DNA of 64,000 bases. Source: an uncultured Flavobacteriaceae bacterium (GTDB taxonomy: Bacteria; Bacteroidota; Bacteroidia; Flavobacteriales; Flavobacteriaceae). Each line of letters starts with the position of its first letter. Positions within the stretch are counted from its first letter, which is position 1. Both the position numbers and the translations under genes were made by a program. Below are positions 42,784-51,301 of the stretch, piece by piece. The notes beneath the pieces were generated by a model. It was given only the letters and a program-made list of their open reading frames with translations, searched no databases and was not told the origin of the DNA. The DNA is taken from positions 1 to 64,000 of the forward strand of contig CALLVX010000024.1 of NCBI GenBank assembly GCA_938010765.1. Direction: 5' to 3'.

Positions 42784-44856
42784 ATGAAACTAGGAATAGA
42801 CATAGGTGGAACATTTACAGATTTCGTATTGTTCGATGATAATAGCAAGCAATTGTATTTCGCAAAAACCTTGACCACCTACCCCAACCCGACGGTGGGT
42901 ATTTTCAATGGTGTCAAAGAACTGGAAGACAAGTTTGGTTTCCCTGTAAAAGATATGAGCGGAATTGTTCATGGCACTACCTTAGTGACCAATGCCGTAA
43001 TCGAGCGAAAAGGAGCGAAAACCGCTTTCATTACCACCAAGGGTTTTGAAGATGTGCTTGAGATCGGGCGTGAAATGCGCTATGATATCTACGATATTTT
43101 CTTAACGATGCCCAAGCCTTTAGTACCAAGAAACCTGCGAATGGGGGTTACGGAAAGGGTCGATATCGAAGGCAATGTAGTTACCCCTTTAGATGAAGAC
43201 GCATTACAGTCTTTGGCGACTACCCTCAAGGAAAACGGAATCGAGGCAGTCGGCGTTTGCCTTTTAAACTCTTTTGCGAACACCTCACACGAGAAAGCGG
43301 TAGGTGATTATTTGTCGCAACATGTTCCTAACATGTATTACAGCCTATCCTCGGAAATTATGCCTGAGATTCGCGAATACGAGCGTAGCTCCGCTACAGC
43401 AATGAATGCCTATGTACAGCCTATCACCGATAAATATTTGAAAGATTTTGAAACCCAATTGCGTACTTCAGGTTTTGAAGGGAATATCAATATCATAATC
43501 TCTAGCGGAAAGTTGACCACAATTGATGGGGCACGTAAATCCCCTATTCATTTGTTGGAATCAGGACCCGCAGGGGGAGCCATGGCCGGTGTTTTCTACG
43601 GAAAGCATCTGCAAGAAGAAAACTTATTGTGTTTTGATATGGGGGGCACCACTGCCAAGGCCTGTGTTATTTATGAGGGTGAACCCGAAATTACCAACCA
43701 TTTTGAAGCAGGTCGTGTAAAACGATTTAAAAAAGGGAGTGGACTTCCGGTACGTATTCCGGTAATCGATCTAATCGAGATCGGAGCAGGTGGCGGGAGT
43801 ATCGCACGGTTAAATACCATTGGTTTGCTAACAGTGGGGCCCGATAGCGCATCTTCTACCCCAGGGCCCGCTTGCTATAACCTTGGTGGTGAAGACCCAA
43901 CGGTTACCGATGCCGATCTGGTGTTAGGTTATCTAAATGCAGATTATTTCTTAGGAGGTGAAATGCAATTGAATGTCGAAGCGGCCCGCAAAGCCATTGA
44001 AACCAAATTGGCAAAACCCTTAGGCATATCTATTGAAGATGCCGCCATGGGTATTCATAAAATCGTGAATGAAAATATGGCCAATGCCGCCCGGGTACAT
44101 GTACTCGAAAAGGGAATGGATCCCCGGCACTTTAATATGATCGGTTTTGGGGGAGCCGGACCGGTACACGCCTTTGGAGTTGCAAAATTATTGAATACAA
44201 AACGCTTGATCATTCCAGTAGGCGCTGGGGTAACCTCTGCCTTAGGGTTTCTGGTCTCCCCTGTAGCCAGTGAAAAGATACACAGTCATATTGCTGAATT
44301 GAACGCATTGAATTGGGATGAAATCAACGTTTTCTTGAAAGATATGGAAAATGATGGCTACAAATTTTTAGCCCAATCAGGAATCGATAAAAAAGACGCG
44401 ACCATACAGCGCGTGGTAGAAATGCGTTATTATGGCCAAGGTCATGAGATTACGATCGATCTTCCCGAAGGCACTCTGGATGCCCGTACTATTCCCGAAA
44501 TCGAAAAGCGTTTTATCAAAGAATATGAATTTCGATACAACCGCTCTATCGAAGGCATGCGCATGGAAATGGTTACATGGCGTGTGGTAGTACAAGGTCC
44601 CATTCCAGAAATGGAAGTAAAACAGTTTTCTACCACAGTAAGTGATGCGGACGCCTATAAGGGAACCCGCAAGGTATTCTTCGAAGATACAGGTTATTTA
44701 GATTGCCCTGTATATGACCGATACGCCTTAAAGCCGAATGAGCAGTTTGATGGCCCGGCCATTATCGAAGAAACTGAAAGTACCACGGTAATCGGTATCA
44801 ACAGTACCATTCAAATAGATAAAGACAAGAACATCCTAATTGATTTACAGCATTAA
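42784..44856 (+). CDS. hyuA: Hydantoinase/oxoprolinase family subunit A (HyuA-like)
   Basis: 690 residues. ASKHA/HSP70-type ATPase fold: KLGIDIGGTFTDFVLFDD at the N-terminus, GIVHGTTLVTNAVIERKG, LLESGPAGGAMAGVF and LLCFDMGGTTAKACVIYEG. These are the HyuA / 5-oxoprolinase / acetone carboxylase beta signatures. With HyuB it hydrolyses five-membered lactams or hydantoins using ATP, or carboxylates ketones. A pyrrolinone-type lactam would fit this regulon (inference). No operator lies directly upstream, so it is probably read through from site I or from a promoter in the repeat-rich spacer. Confidence 0.9.
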   Translation: MKLGIDIGGTFTDFVLFDDNSKQLYFAKTLTTYPNPTVGIFNGVKELEDKFGFPVKDMSGIVHGTTLVTNAVIERKGAKTAFITTKGFEDVLEIGREMRYDIYDIFLTMPKPLVPRNLRMGVTERVDIEGNVVTPLDEDALQSLATTLKENGIEAVGVCLLNSFANTSHEKAVGDYLSQHVPNMYYSLSSEIMPEIREYERSSATAMNAYVQPITDKYLKDFETQLRTSGFEGNINIIISSGKLTTIDGARKSPIHLLESGPAGGAMAGVFYGKHLQEENLLCFDMGGTTAKACVIYEGEPEITNHFEAGRVKRFKKGSGLPVRIPVIDLIEIGAGGGSIARLNTIGLLTVGPDSASSTPGPACYNLGGEDPTVTDADLVLGYLNADYFLGGEMQLNVEAARKAIETKLAKPLGISIEDAAMGIHKIVNENMANAARVHVLEKGMDPRHFNMIGFGGAGPVHAFGVAKLLNTKRLIIPVGAGVTSALGFLVSPVASEKIHSHIAELNALNWDEINVFLKDMENDGYKFLAQSGIDKKDATIQRVVEMRYYGQGHEITIDLPEGTLDARTIPEIEKRFIKEYEFRYNRSIEGMRMEMVTWRVVVQGPIPEMEVKQFSTTVSDADAYKGTRKVFFEDTGYLDCPVYDRYALKPNEQFDGPAIIEETESTTVIGINSTIQIDKDKNILIDLQH

Positions 44857-44857
44857 A

Positions 44858-46285
44858 ATGATGTACGATATTCTGATAGTAGGAGCCGGAACGGCCGGTA
44901 TGAGCTGTGCGATTACCGCTGCCCAAAAGGGGTTAAAAGTCGGGGTGGTCGAAAAATCGGATATTCCAGGTGGGGCCATGCATTGGTCGGGCGGGCATAT
45001 GAGCGCCGGAGGAACCCATCTGCAAAAAGAAAAGGGTATTGAGGATAGTCCTGAAAAACACTTGGCCGATATTTATCGCATCAACAACAAATCGGGAGAT
45101 TTAAACCTGATCGAAAAGGCGGTCCACGAGGCCCCCAAAACAATTGCATGGTTAAATGAGATAGGCATGCAATGGGCTCCAGAATGTCCGCGGATCATTT
45201 ATGGCCATGTCGCCTACAATACCGCACGCACCATTTATGGTCTCGAAAAGGCGATGAGCATCTATAAGGTTTTGCTTCCGTTATGGGAAGAACAAGTTGC
45301 GAAGGGAAACATCGAATGTTATTTTGAAAATACCTTTATAGCCCTTGATAAATTAGGCGATTGTTTCGATACGGTAGTTTGCAATACGGTAGCTGGGGAA
45401 GCTCGTTATACCGGTAAAAATATTGTTATTACGTCGGGAGGGTATGGAAGCAACCCTGCCTATTTTCAACAAAAACATCCAGGCATCCCCCTTGTAAGTT
45501 CATGTTACCCCACTGCAACTGCCGACGGACACGTAATTTTAGAAAAACAAGGCGCGAAGTTTCATTTCGGAGAATTTCACCTACCCAGCTTAGGGGGAAT
45601 AGAAGAAGACGAAGGTAGCGGCCGGGTTGATTTCAACAAGGCCTGGGCAATGGTATTGACATCGGTATACAGGCAACCTCGGGATATTTACGTGAACACA
45701 CAGGGCAAACGTTTTATAAAGGAAGATGAAATAAGCCCCGAAACCCGTGAATTGACCACCATGCAACAACCCGATTGGTGTTTTTGGGTAGTTTTTGACG
45801 AAACCGCGCTGAATTCCCCCGATGAAAATGGGAATCACAATCCGATTATTATTGGCCGTACGGTCGACGAAATGAAGGCCGAAGCCAAAAAGGGAAATGC
45901 GCTCTGCATGGCCGACTCTATAGAAGAGTTAGCAAGCAAGACAGGACTTCCCAAAGAAAACCTCTCCGATACAATTGCCGATTACAATCAAATGGTCGCT
46001 TCCAAATCAGATCCTGAATTCGGTCGTACCTATTTGGAAGACCCTATCAAGACCGCACCTTTTTATGCACTAAAAGTGCATGCTTCGGTGCTGGTGACCT
46101 TCGGTGGCATTAAGGTAAACAACGATCTACAGGTTTTGGATGCAGACGAGCAACCCATGCCAGGGATTTATGCTGCAGGGGAAGTACTTGGTTTAGGCGC
46201 TACTAGTGGCAGTTCTTTTTGCAGCGGAATGGCCATTACGCCCGCGCTGGGTTTTGGTAGAATTTTGGGCAGCACCTTATCATAA
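44858..46285 (+). CDS. FAD-dependent oxidoreductase, fumarate reductase/3-ketosteroid dehydrogenase-like
   Basis: About 475 residues. N-terminal YDILIVGAGTAGMSCAITAA and EKSDIPGGAMHWSGGHMSAG; the C-terminal FAD segment reads MPGIYAAGEVLGLGATSGSS. The fumarate-reductase-type capping domain is recognisable (FGGIKVNNDLQVLDADEQPM). It adds or removes hydrogens at an activated C-C bond. It starts 2 bases after the hyuA stop (ATG 44858; the frame opens earlier but overlaps hyuA) and lies between hyuA and hyuB, so its substrate is probably the same ring compound before or after lactam opening. Confidence 0.88.
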   Translation: MMYDILIVGAGTAGMSCAITAAQKGLKVGVVEKSDIPGGAMHWSGGHMSAGGTHLQKEKGIEDSPEKHLADIYRINNKSGDLNLIEKAVHEAPKTIAWLNEIGMQWAPECPRIIYGHVAYNTARTIYGLEKAMSIYKVLLPLWEEQVAKGNIECYFENTFIALDKLGDCFDTVVCNTVAGEARYTGKNIVITSGGYGSNPAYFQQKHPGIPLVSSCYPTATADGHVILEKQGAKFHFGEFHLPSLGGIEEDEGSGRVDFNKAWAMVLTSVYRQPRDIYVNTQGKRFIKEDEISPETRELTTMQQPDWCFWVVFDETALNSPDENGNHNPIIIGRTVDEMKAEAKKGNALCMADSIEELASKTGLPKENLSDTIADYNQMVASKSDPEFGRTYLEDPIKTAPFYALKVHASVLVTFGGIKVNNDLQVLDADEQPMPGIYAAGEVLGLGATSGSSFCSGMAITPALGFGRILGSTLS

Positions 46286-46384
46286 AAAACGGATCATACT
46301 AATTTTTGTGCAACTACACCAGTTTTAGGTCCTTACTACCCTTCCAAGGTAATATTTTTGGACAGAAAATTCGTTTAGACACAA

Positions 46385-46411
46385 AAATTAGTTAACTTAG
46401 TTAACTAATTT
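46385..46411 (+). promoter_or_regulatory. Operator site J, directly before hyuB
   Basis: A perfect 27-base palindrome with half-sites AAATTAGTTAAC and GTTAACTAATTT. It ends only 6 bases before the hyuB ATG, so transcription would start at or very near the start codon, or binding would block elongation. Single-dyad class. Confidence 0.8.
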
Positions 46412-46417
46412 TAATTC

Positions 46418-48037
46418 ATGCAAGAAACAGCGACCACTTTCGACCCAATAGCCCTTAGTATTCTATGGTCTCGCTTGATCAGTATTGTCGATGAGGCAGG
46501 CACAACCTTGCAGCGAACCTCCTTTTCGACCGTAACGCGCGAGAGCAATGATTTTGCCGTTGTTTTGATGGACAGGAAGGGAAGGTCGATTGCCCAATCG
46601 AGTGTCTCGGTTCCCTCATTCCTAGGTGTTCTGCCCATCCTTACGAAAGCCTTGTTGAAAGACTATTTTCCGTTGGAAACATGGAAAGAGGGCGATGTCG
46701 TAATGACCAACGACCCTTGGTTGTGCGCGGGTCACAAACCCGATATCGGTATTGTTTCTCCCATATTTTATCAAGAAAAATTAATTGGCTTCATAGGAAC
46801 CATTGCCCACTCACCGGATATGGGAGGGCAACTCTGGGGCGCCGGAACCCGTGATCTATACGAAGAAGGGCTCATGGTGCCACCGACCAAGTTAATTTCC
46901 GAAGGGAAACCTAATGAAACACTATTCAATATATTGGAACATAATGTTCGCGCTGCCGAACAGACCGTGGGAGACATTCGTGCCCAGGTAGCCGCAAACG
47001 ACCAAGGCATCAAGTCTTTACTTAAATTGATGAACGAAAATGACCTGATCGACCTTCAAGATTTGTCGGATGCAGTGATAAATGCATCCGAAAAAGCAAT
47101 GCGAGCCGCCTTATTGGCGGCGCCAGATGGCTGTTACCAATATGCCTATGACACAGACGGCGACGGACTGGGAGCAGGTTGTCATTTTGAAATTACCATC
47201 ACCATCAAAGGTGACGAGATTGTTGCGGACTATGCAGGTACTTCCGGGGCGCACTATATGAGTATCAATGCCGTGTTGAATTATACCTTTGCCTATACGG
47301 CCTACCCGATCAAATGTGCCTTTAGCCCCGATGTACCCAACAATGATGGATCTTTCTACCCGATTACGGTCACCGCACCAAAAGGGTGTTTGGTAAATGC
47401 GCAGAAACCTTCCCCGTTGGGAGCTAGGAATGTGACCGGAAATATGTTACATTCCGTTGTATTTGGTGCCTTGGCCAAGGCTGTTCCAAATCAGGTGCAA
47501 GCAGATTGTGGTAGTGCCTGTTGGTGTATTGTTTTAAATGGTGAACACAAAGGAAAAGAATTTGTAGAATACTTCTTTTTAAATGGCGGGTATGGTGCTC
47601 GGCCCACTATGGACGGAGAACATGTTTTAAGCTTTCCTACAAATGTGGCCAATGTGCCGATCGAAGTATTGGAAACCGATGTGGCGGTATTGGTCACCGA
47701 AAAATCCCTACTAAAGAATTCGGCAGGGGATGGAGAATTCAGAGGCGGACTCGGACAGCGTTTTAGTTTTAAGAACATAGGCGAAAAGCCGATCAATGTA
47801 TCGATGGTCGCGGAAAAGACGAAAACAGTTGCCAAAGGAATCTTGGAAGGCGGTGACGGACAAATGGGTTCGGTACAAATAGTTCCGGAGCGAGAATTCC
47901 CGTCCAAGGGATTGGATAAACTATTTCCGGGAGAGGAATTGATCCTTACCCTTCCCGGAGGTGCAGGCTACGGAAATCCAGCTAATCGCGATAAAGCTGC
48001 AATAGCTGAGGACAGAATTTTAGGATATATTAGTTAA
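46418..48037 (+). CDS. hyuB: Hydantoinase/oxoprolinase family subunit B (HyuB-like)
   Basis: 539 residues. FDPIALSILWSRLISIVDEA near the N-terminus, GDVVMTNDPWLCAGHKPDIG, GTIAHSPDMGGQLWG and C-terminal LTLPGGAGYGNP are signatures of HyuB / the C-terminal part of 5-oxoprolinase. Forms the hydrolytic half that pairs with HyuA. Start is fixed by the conserved N-terminus at ATG 46418. Unusually, it has its own operator (site J) although hyuA is only 1.6 kb upstream. First of a run with a methyltransferase, a small protein, an NTF2-like protein and a CpcT/CpeT-like protein. Confidence 0.9.
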   Translation: MQETATTFDPIALSILWSRLISIVDEAGTTLQRTSFSTVTRESNDFAVVLMDRKGRSIAQSSVSVPSFLGVLPILTKALLKDYFPLETWKEGDVVMTNDPWLCAGHKPDIGIVSPIFYQEKLIGFIGTIAHSPDMGGQLWGAGTRDLYEEGLMVPPTKLISEGKPNETLFNILEHNVRAAEQTVGDIRAQVAANDQGIKSLLKLMNENDLIDLQDLSDAVINASEKAMRAALLAAPDGCYQYAYDTDGDGLGAGCHFEITITIKGDEIVADYAGTSGAHYMSINAVLNYTFAYTAYPIKCAFSPDVPNNDGSFYPITVTAPKGCLVNAQKPSPLGARNVTGNMLHSVVFGALAKAVPNQVQADCGSACWCIVLNGEHKGKEFVEYFFLNGGYGARPTMDGEHVLSFPTNVANVPIEVLETDVAVLVTEKSLLKNSAGDGEFRGGLGQRFSFKNIGEKPINVSMVAEKTKTVAKGILEGGDGQMGSVQIVPEREFPSKGLDKLFPGEELILTLPGGAGYGNPANRDKAAIAEDRILGYIS

Positions 48038-48048
48038 AAAAAGAAACG

Positions 48049-49236
48049 ATGAGTGCACGAAACTTACCTCCTGTTTATAATAAAATAGCACAGCATGCTG
48101 TTTTTCCGGAAATGAATCATGACGAGAGAGCCAGATATAATTTTCTAGCGAATTTGAACAAGCATCTGGCACACGTATCTACTGGTAACAAGATTGCTTT
48201 TGAAAATCGGGTCGCACCAAAATTTGAGAAAGAGCACGGCAGAAAAATTGCTTCTACCGAAGAGTTAAAAGAGGCCATCAGTAAAGACGCGCACTATCAA
48301 GTGTGGTCGTCACTAAGAAGAAGTACGATGGAAATGCGCCAGCAAGCAGGCCGTTCCCTTGTATTGCGACAAGCAGCAGCATTGCGTGATAAAGTGAGGG
48401 CCTTGAACCAGGGGAAGGATTCTTTGGTACTCGATAATAAAGTAGCAGTGCCGCCGTATTTGTTGGCCTGTGATAATCACATTATGCCAGGCAGTTATCA
48501 TACCGAACTCATTGAAGACGATGTGACGCCTGCAGCGAATTATGACACCGGACTTTTTGTTACCACAGCCGGACTTTTAGGTCGTTATAGTGATGGTGGC
48601 GGAAAAGCGATTGTGAGTTGGGTAAAAAAAACCTATCCTGATTTTAACCCGAAGCGTATTTTAGATATTGGTTGTGGTATGGGGCACAACGTTTTACCCA
48701 TCGCAAAAGCATTCCCAGATGCAGAAGTTATCGGAATAGATACCGGGGCGCCGATGTTGCGTTATGCACATGCCCGTGCGATGGATTTAGGCTATACCAA
48801 CGTCAAATTCATGCAGATGGATGCTGCCAAAACTAGCTTCGAAGATGAATCTTTTGATTGGGTACAGTCTACCATGTTCTTTCATGAAACCGGCGGTAAA
48901 TCTATTTACAACATTATGAACGAGGTGTATCGTGTATTGAAACCAAACGGACTTACACTTCACATTGAACAGCCTCAATATACAGAAGATATGAGCTTAT
49001 TTGAAAAGTTCATCCGAGATTGGGATGCTTTGAACAATTCGGAACCGTACTGGTCAAAAATGCATGATATCGAACCATTGGATCTAATGAAATCGTCCGG
49101 ATTTAGAGAAGAAGATTTTATGCAAATTGGCGCGAAAGCAGAAAACGATTTGGATGATGGTTCACAAAAAGCCGATGAGCCAGAAGACCACGGTCGTTCA
49201 CCAATTTGGAATGTATTTGGCGCTTTTAAAAACTAG
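48049..49236 (+). CDS. SAM-dependent methyltransferase with a long N-terminal extension
   Basis: 395 residues. The class I methyltransferase core begins at about 195: KRILDIGCGMGHNVLPIAKAFPDAEVIGID, then FMQMDAAKTSFEDESFDWV and YRVLKPNGLTLHIEQPQ. The preceding ~190 residues (YNKIAQHAVFPEMNHDERA, SLRRSTMEMRQQAGRSLVLR) are helical and not recognised. It probably methylates a small molecule and not DNA. 11 bases after hyuB, same operon. Confidence 0.85.
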   Translation: MSARNLPPVYNKIAQHAVFPEMNHDERARYNFLANLNKHLAHVSTGNKIAFENRVAPKFEKEHGRKIASTEELKEAISKDAHYQVWSSLRRSTMEMRQQAGRSLVLRQAAALRDKVRALNQGKDSLVLDNKVAVPPYLLACDNHIMPGSYHTELIEDDVTPAANYDTGLFVTTAGLLGRYSDGGGKAIVSWVKKTYPDFNPKRILDIGCGMGHNVLPIAKAFPDAEVIGIDTGAPMLRYAHARAMDLGYTNVKFMQMDAAKTSFEDESFDWVQSTMFFHETGGKSIYNIMNEVYRVLKPNGLTLHIEQPQYTEDMSLFEKFIRDWDALNNSEPYWSKMHDIEPLDLMKSSGFREEDFMQIGAKAENDLDDGSQKADEPEDHGRSPIWNVFGAFKN

Positions 49237-49277
49237 TGGATTTCCACCTTCGCGGAAATGAAAATAGAACTTATAAA

Positions 49278-49640
49278 ATGGAAGAAAAAATAGATTATAT
49301 AAAATTAGCTTCGAACAAGCCTAAGGGAAAACGTCCTTATTTTCATGATGACCCAGCCGTGGAGCGCGTGTTGAACATCACAATGGCCATTGCTGGTGAA
49401 TTGGCCGTAATACGCGAGCGTATGGATAGCATTGAACGCTTGTTGGAGAAAAAGGGTACGGTTACCCGGGAAGAAATCGAAACTTTTGTTCCTGAAACCA
49501 AAGAGCAAGAGGAGCAACGCCAAACATGGCATGCCGAGTATATAGGGCGTGTTTTGCGTATTGTACAGCAAGAACAAGAGGAGCTCGAAAACCCGGATAA
49601 ATCTATTGAAGAGATTGCGGACGATATCAACGAGATGTAA
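49278..49640 (+). CDS. Small helical protein of unknown function
   Basis: About 120 residues: KPKGKRPYFHDDPAVERVLN, then ITMAIAGELAVIRERMDSIERLLEKKG (a likely coiled coil) and a charged C-terminus. No family name recognised; such small proteins sit next to methyltransferase and NTF2-like genes. The frame extends to GTG 49236, but that part covers a repeat word (CCTTCGCGGAAA), so ATG 49278 is chosen. The stop overlaps the next ATG. Possibly a structural partner of the neighbouring enzymes. Confidence 0.75.
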   Translation: MEEKIDYIKLASNKPKGKRPYFHDDPAVERVLNITMAIAGELAVIRERMDSIERLLEKKGTVTREEIETFVPETKEQEEQRQTWHAEYIGRVLRIVQQEQEELENPDKSIEEIADDINEM

Positions 49641-50053
49641 TGGAATTACAAAAACGTATACGTAAGTTTTGGAATGCCATATCGGAACGTGACATGGATG
49701 AAATCAGAAACGGCTATTGCCCAGATGAGGATACTTATGTTGTTTTAGAAGGACCGCGTTTGGCGACCAAAGGGTTCTCTATGATTATGAAGGGATGGGG
49801 AGATTTCGTCACCTCTTCCATTTCTTTGGATAAAATCATCTGGACAGAAGGTCCCTATGAAGAAATCGTAGGTGATATGGGATGGATTGGTGGCGTAACC
49901 GATTTGTATATTTCCATGGGAGACAAAGAAATCATGACTACGTTCCGCTCGTCATTTGTAATGAAGAAAGTGGGTGGCGATTGGAAAATCCGTCACGAGC
50001 ATGTATCCGCTGCACATCCAGACCCCTATGGTGTGGGCGATTGGCTAAAATAA
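49640..50053 (+). CDS. SnoaL/NTF2-like protein
   Basis: 137 residues with the NTF2-like cone fold: KFWNAISERDMDEIRNGYCPDEDTYVV, GWGDFVTSSISLDKIIW, FRSSFVMKKVGGDWKIRHEHVSAAHPDPYG. The terminal RHEHVS resembles SnoaL-type cyclases/hydrolases with a shallow hydrophobic pocket. Cytosolic. Translationally coupled to the gene before (TAATG). Function unknown; likely acts on or carries a pathway intermediate. Confidence 0.8.
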   Translation: MELQKRIRKFWNAISERDMDEIRNGYCPDEDTYVVLEGPRLATKGFSMIMKGWGDFVTSSISLDKIIWTEGPYEEIVGDMGWIGGVTDLYISMGDKEIMTTFRSSFVMKKVGGDWKIRHEHVSAAHPDPYGVGDWLK

Positions 50054-50073
50054 ATAACCAAAACCACTAGATA

Positions 50074-51174
50074 ATGAAACCCATTAAGGAAACAGTGGTA
50101 CCCCTGATTTTTTTGATGGGTTTTTTAATGAGCTTTGCCCAAGAAAAAGGAAAACCTTTGGCGAGCTCTCCAGCAATGGGAGAAACTTCAAAGACCATCA
50201 ACAAAAGGCTTGCTACCACTGTAGAACCCGATAGAAAATTTTCATATGCAGAACGGGAACTCGACTACCTCAGCCATATTTGGGAAGGGGAATACGACAA
50301 TGTAGAGCAACTCGATTTTGACAAAATACAAGCCAAAGAAGATGCTAAAGGGAAAGCACATGAGCGTATACATGTTTCGGTTCAGCAGTTTCAGAATTCT
50401 AATTTTGGGGTTGGAGCGGTGTATGTAGAGGAATATCGAAACAATGATCCTACCCTCCTCGCCCGGCAGTGTATCTATCAATTGGTACCCGATGATACCG
50501 AAAAGGCCATTCGTGTCAAGGTCTTCCATTTCAAAAACAAAAAACCGATTTTAGCGGCCGGAAAAACATTCGAAGGTATTTCGGCCATGACACCCAATTC
50601 GAAACAGCTACAAGAAGGGTGTGAACTTATGTTACGGCGAAATGGCAATGGCTTTCTTGCCAAAACCTTGGACAAAAATTGTATCAAAAACCCGAACAAC
50701 GATAAACAAACCCTTGATTATCAATTCAGCGTCTCAGCAGAGGGCTTCACTTTTCAAGAGATTCTATACGCAACAAATAGGCGATTGGCAGATACCCTGC
50801 AGACCAGCGCCTACGAATTGGAAAAAGCGCGGTGTTTTACGTGTATGATCGATTTTCCAAACGATGTTAATGGACGACCCACAATTACCAAGCACTATAT
50901 CGATATTTATGATCAAGGGGGTACTTTTGAATTTGTGTATCCCGATAAGCGTACCATGATTTTTGGGATGCGAAATACCTGGTCTTTTGGGATGCATCGA
51001 GAAACCTTTGTTATCTATATCATCGATAAGGATACGAAAAAGACCCTCATTTATTCTTGGGGAAACCCCGGTGCGGACCGTATCGGCTTCAACCCTGGTT
51101 GGATTCGGGCGCAATGCGACCTCAGGACCGCTAGAAATGTAAAACTTCAAAAAGAACTACGCCCAGGTTCTTGA
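50074..51174 (+). CDS. Exported two-domain protein: CpcT/CpeT-like lipocalin plus a second beta domain
   Basis: 366 residues with a signal peptide (IFLMGFLMSFAQ). Domain 1 (about 60-245) follows the CpcT/CpeT pattern: LDYLSHIWEGEYDNVEQLDF, GAVYVEEYRNNDP, LARQCIYQLVPDD, IRVKVFHFKNKKP, LQEGCELMLRRNG. Domain 2 (about 270-360) contains YIDIYDQGGTFEF and LIYSWGNPGADRIGFNPGW and is homologous to the C-terminal half of the lipoprotein at 8210-8968. No lyase activity can be deduced; binding of a bilin-like ligand is the inference. Last gene of the hyuB operon. Confidence 0.75.
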   Translation: MKPIKETVVPLIFLMGFLMSFAQEKGKPLASSPAMGETSKTINKRLATTVEPDRKFSYAERELDYLSHIWEGEYDNVEQLDFDKIQAKEDAKGKAHERIHVSVQQFQNSNFGVGAVYVEEYRNNDPTLLARQCIYQLVPDDTEKAIRVKVFHFKNKKPILAAGKTFEGISAMTPNSKQLQEGCELMLRRNGNGFLAKTLDKNCIKNPNNDKQTLDYQFSVSAEGFTFQEILYATNRRLADTLQTSAYELEKARCFTCMIDFPNDVNGRPTITKHYIDIYDQGGTFEFVYPDKRTMIFGMRNTWSFGMHRETFVIYIIDKDTKKTLIYSWGNPGADRIGFNPGWIRAQCDLRTARNVKLQKELRPGS

Positions 51175-51235
51175 TTTTATATCACTCTTTATGCATTCGG
51201 TAATGCCTGGCATGACAACTTTCTAAAAACACAAA

Positions 51236-51277
51236 CTATTAATCATATTAATAGTTAACTATATTAACTAATTTTGT
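51236..51277 (+). promoter_or_regulatory. Operator site K (tandem) with exact -7 element
   Basis: TTAA half-sites begin at 51239, 51248, 51255 and 51264 (0/9/16/25). TAATTTTG at 51269-51276 is an exact TAnnTTTG match overlapping the last half-site, 25 bases before the VOC gene ATG. Confidence 0.82.
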
Positions 51278-51301
51278 ATCTTGTTCGAATAATCGATAGC
51301 A

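Noticed and set aside
49305-49630. Minus-strand Ser- or Cys-rich open frames
   Set aside because: Antisense shadows of the small helical protein gene; composition is that of reverse-complement codons.
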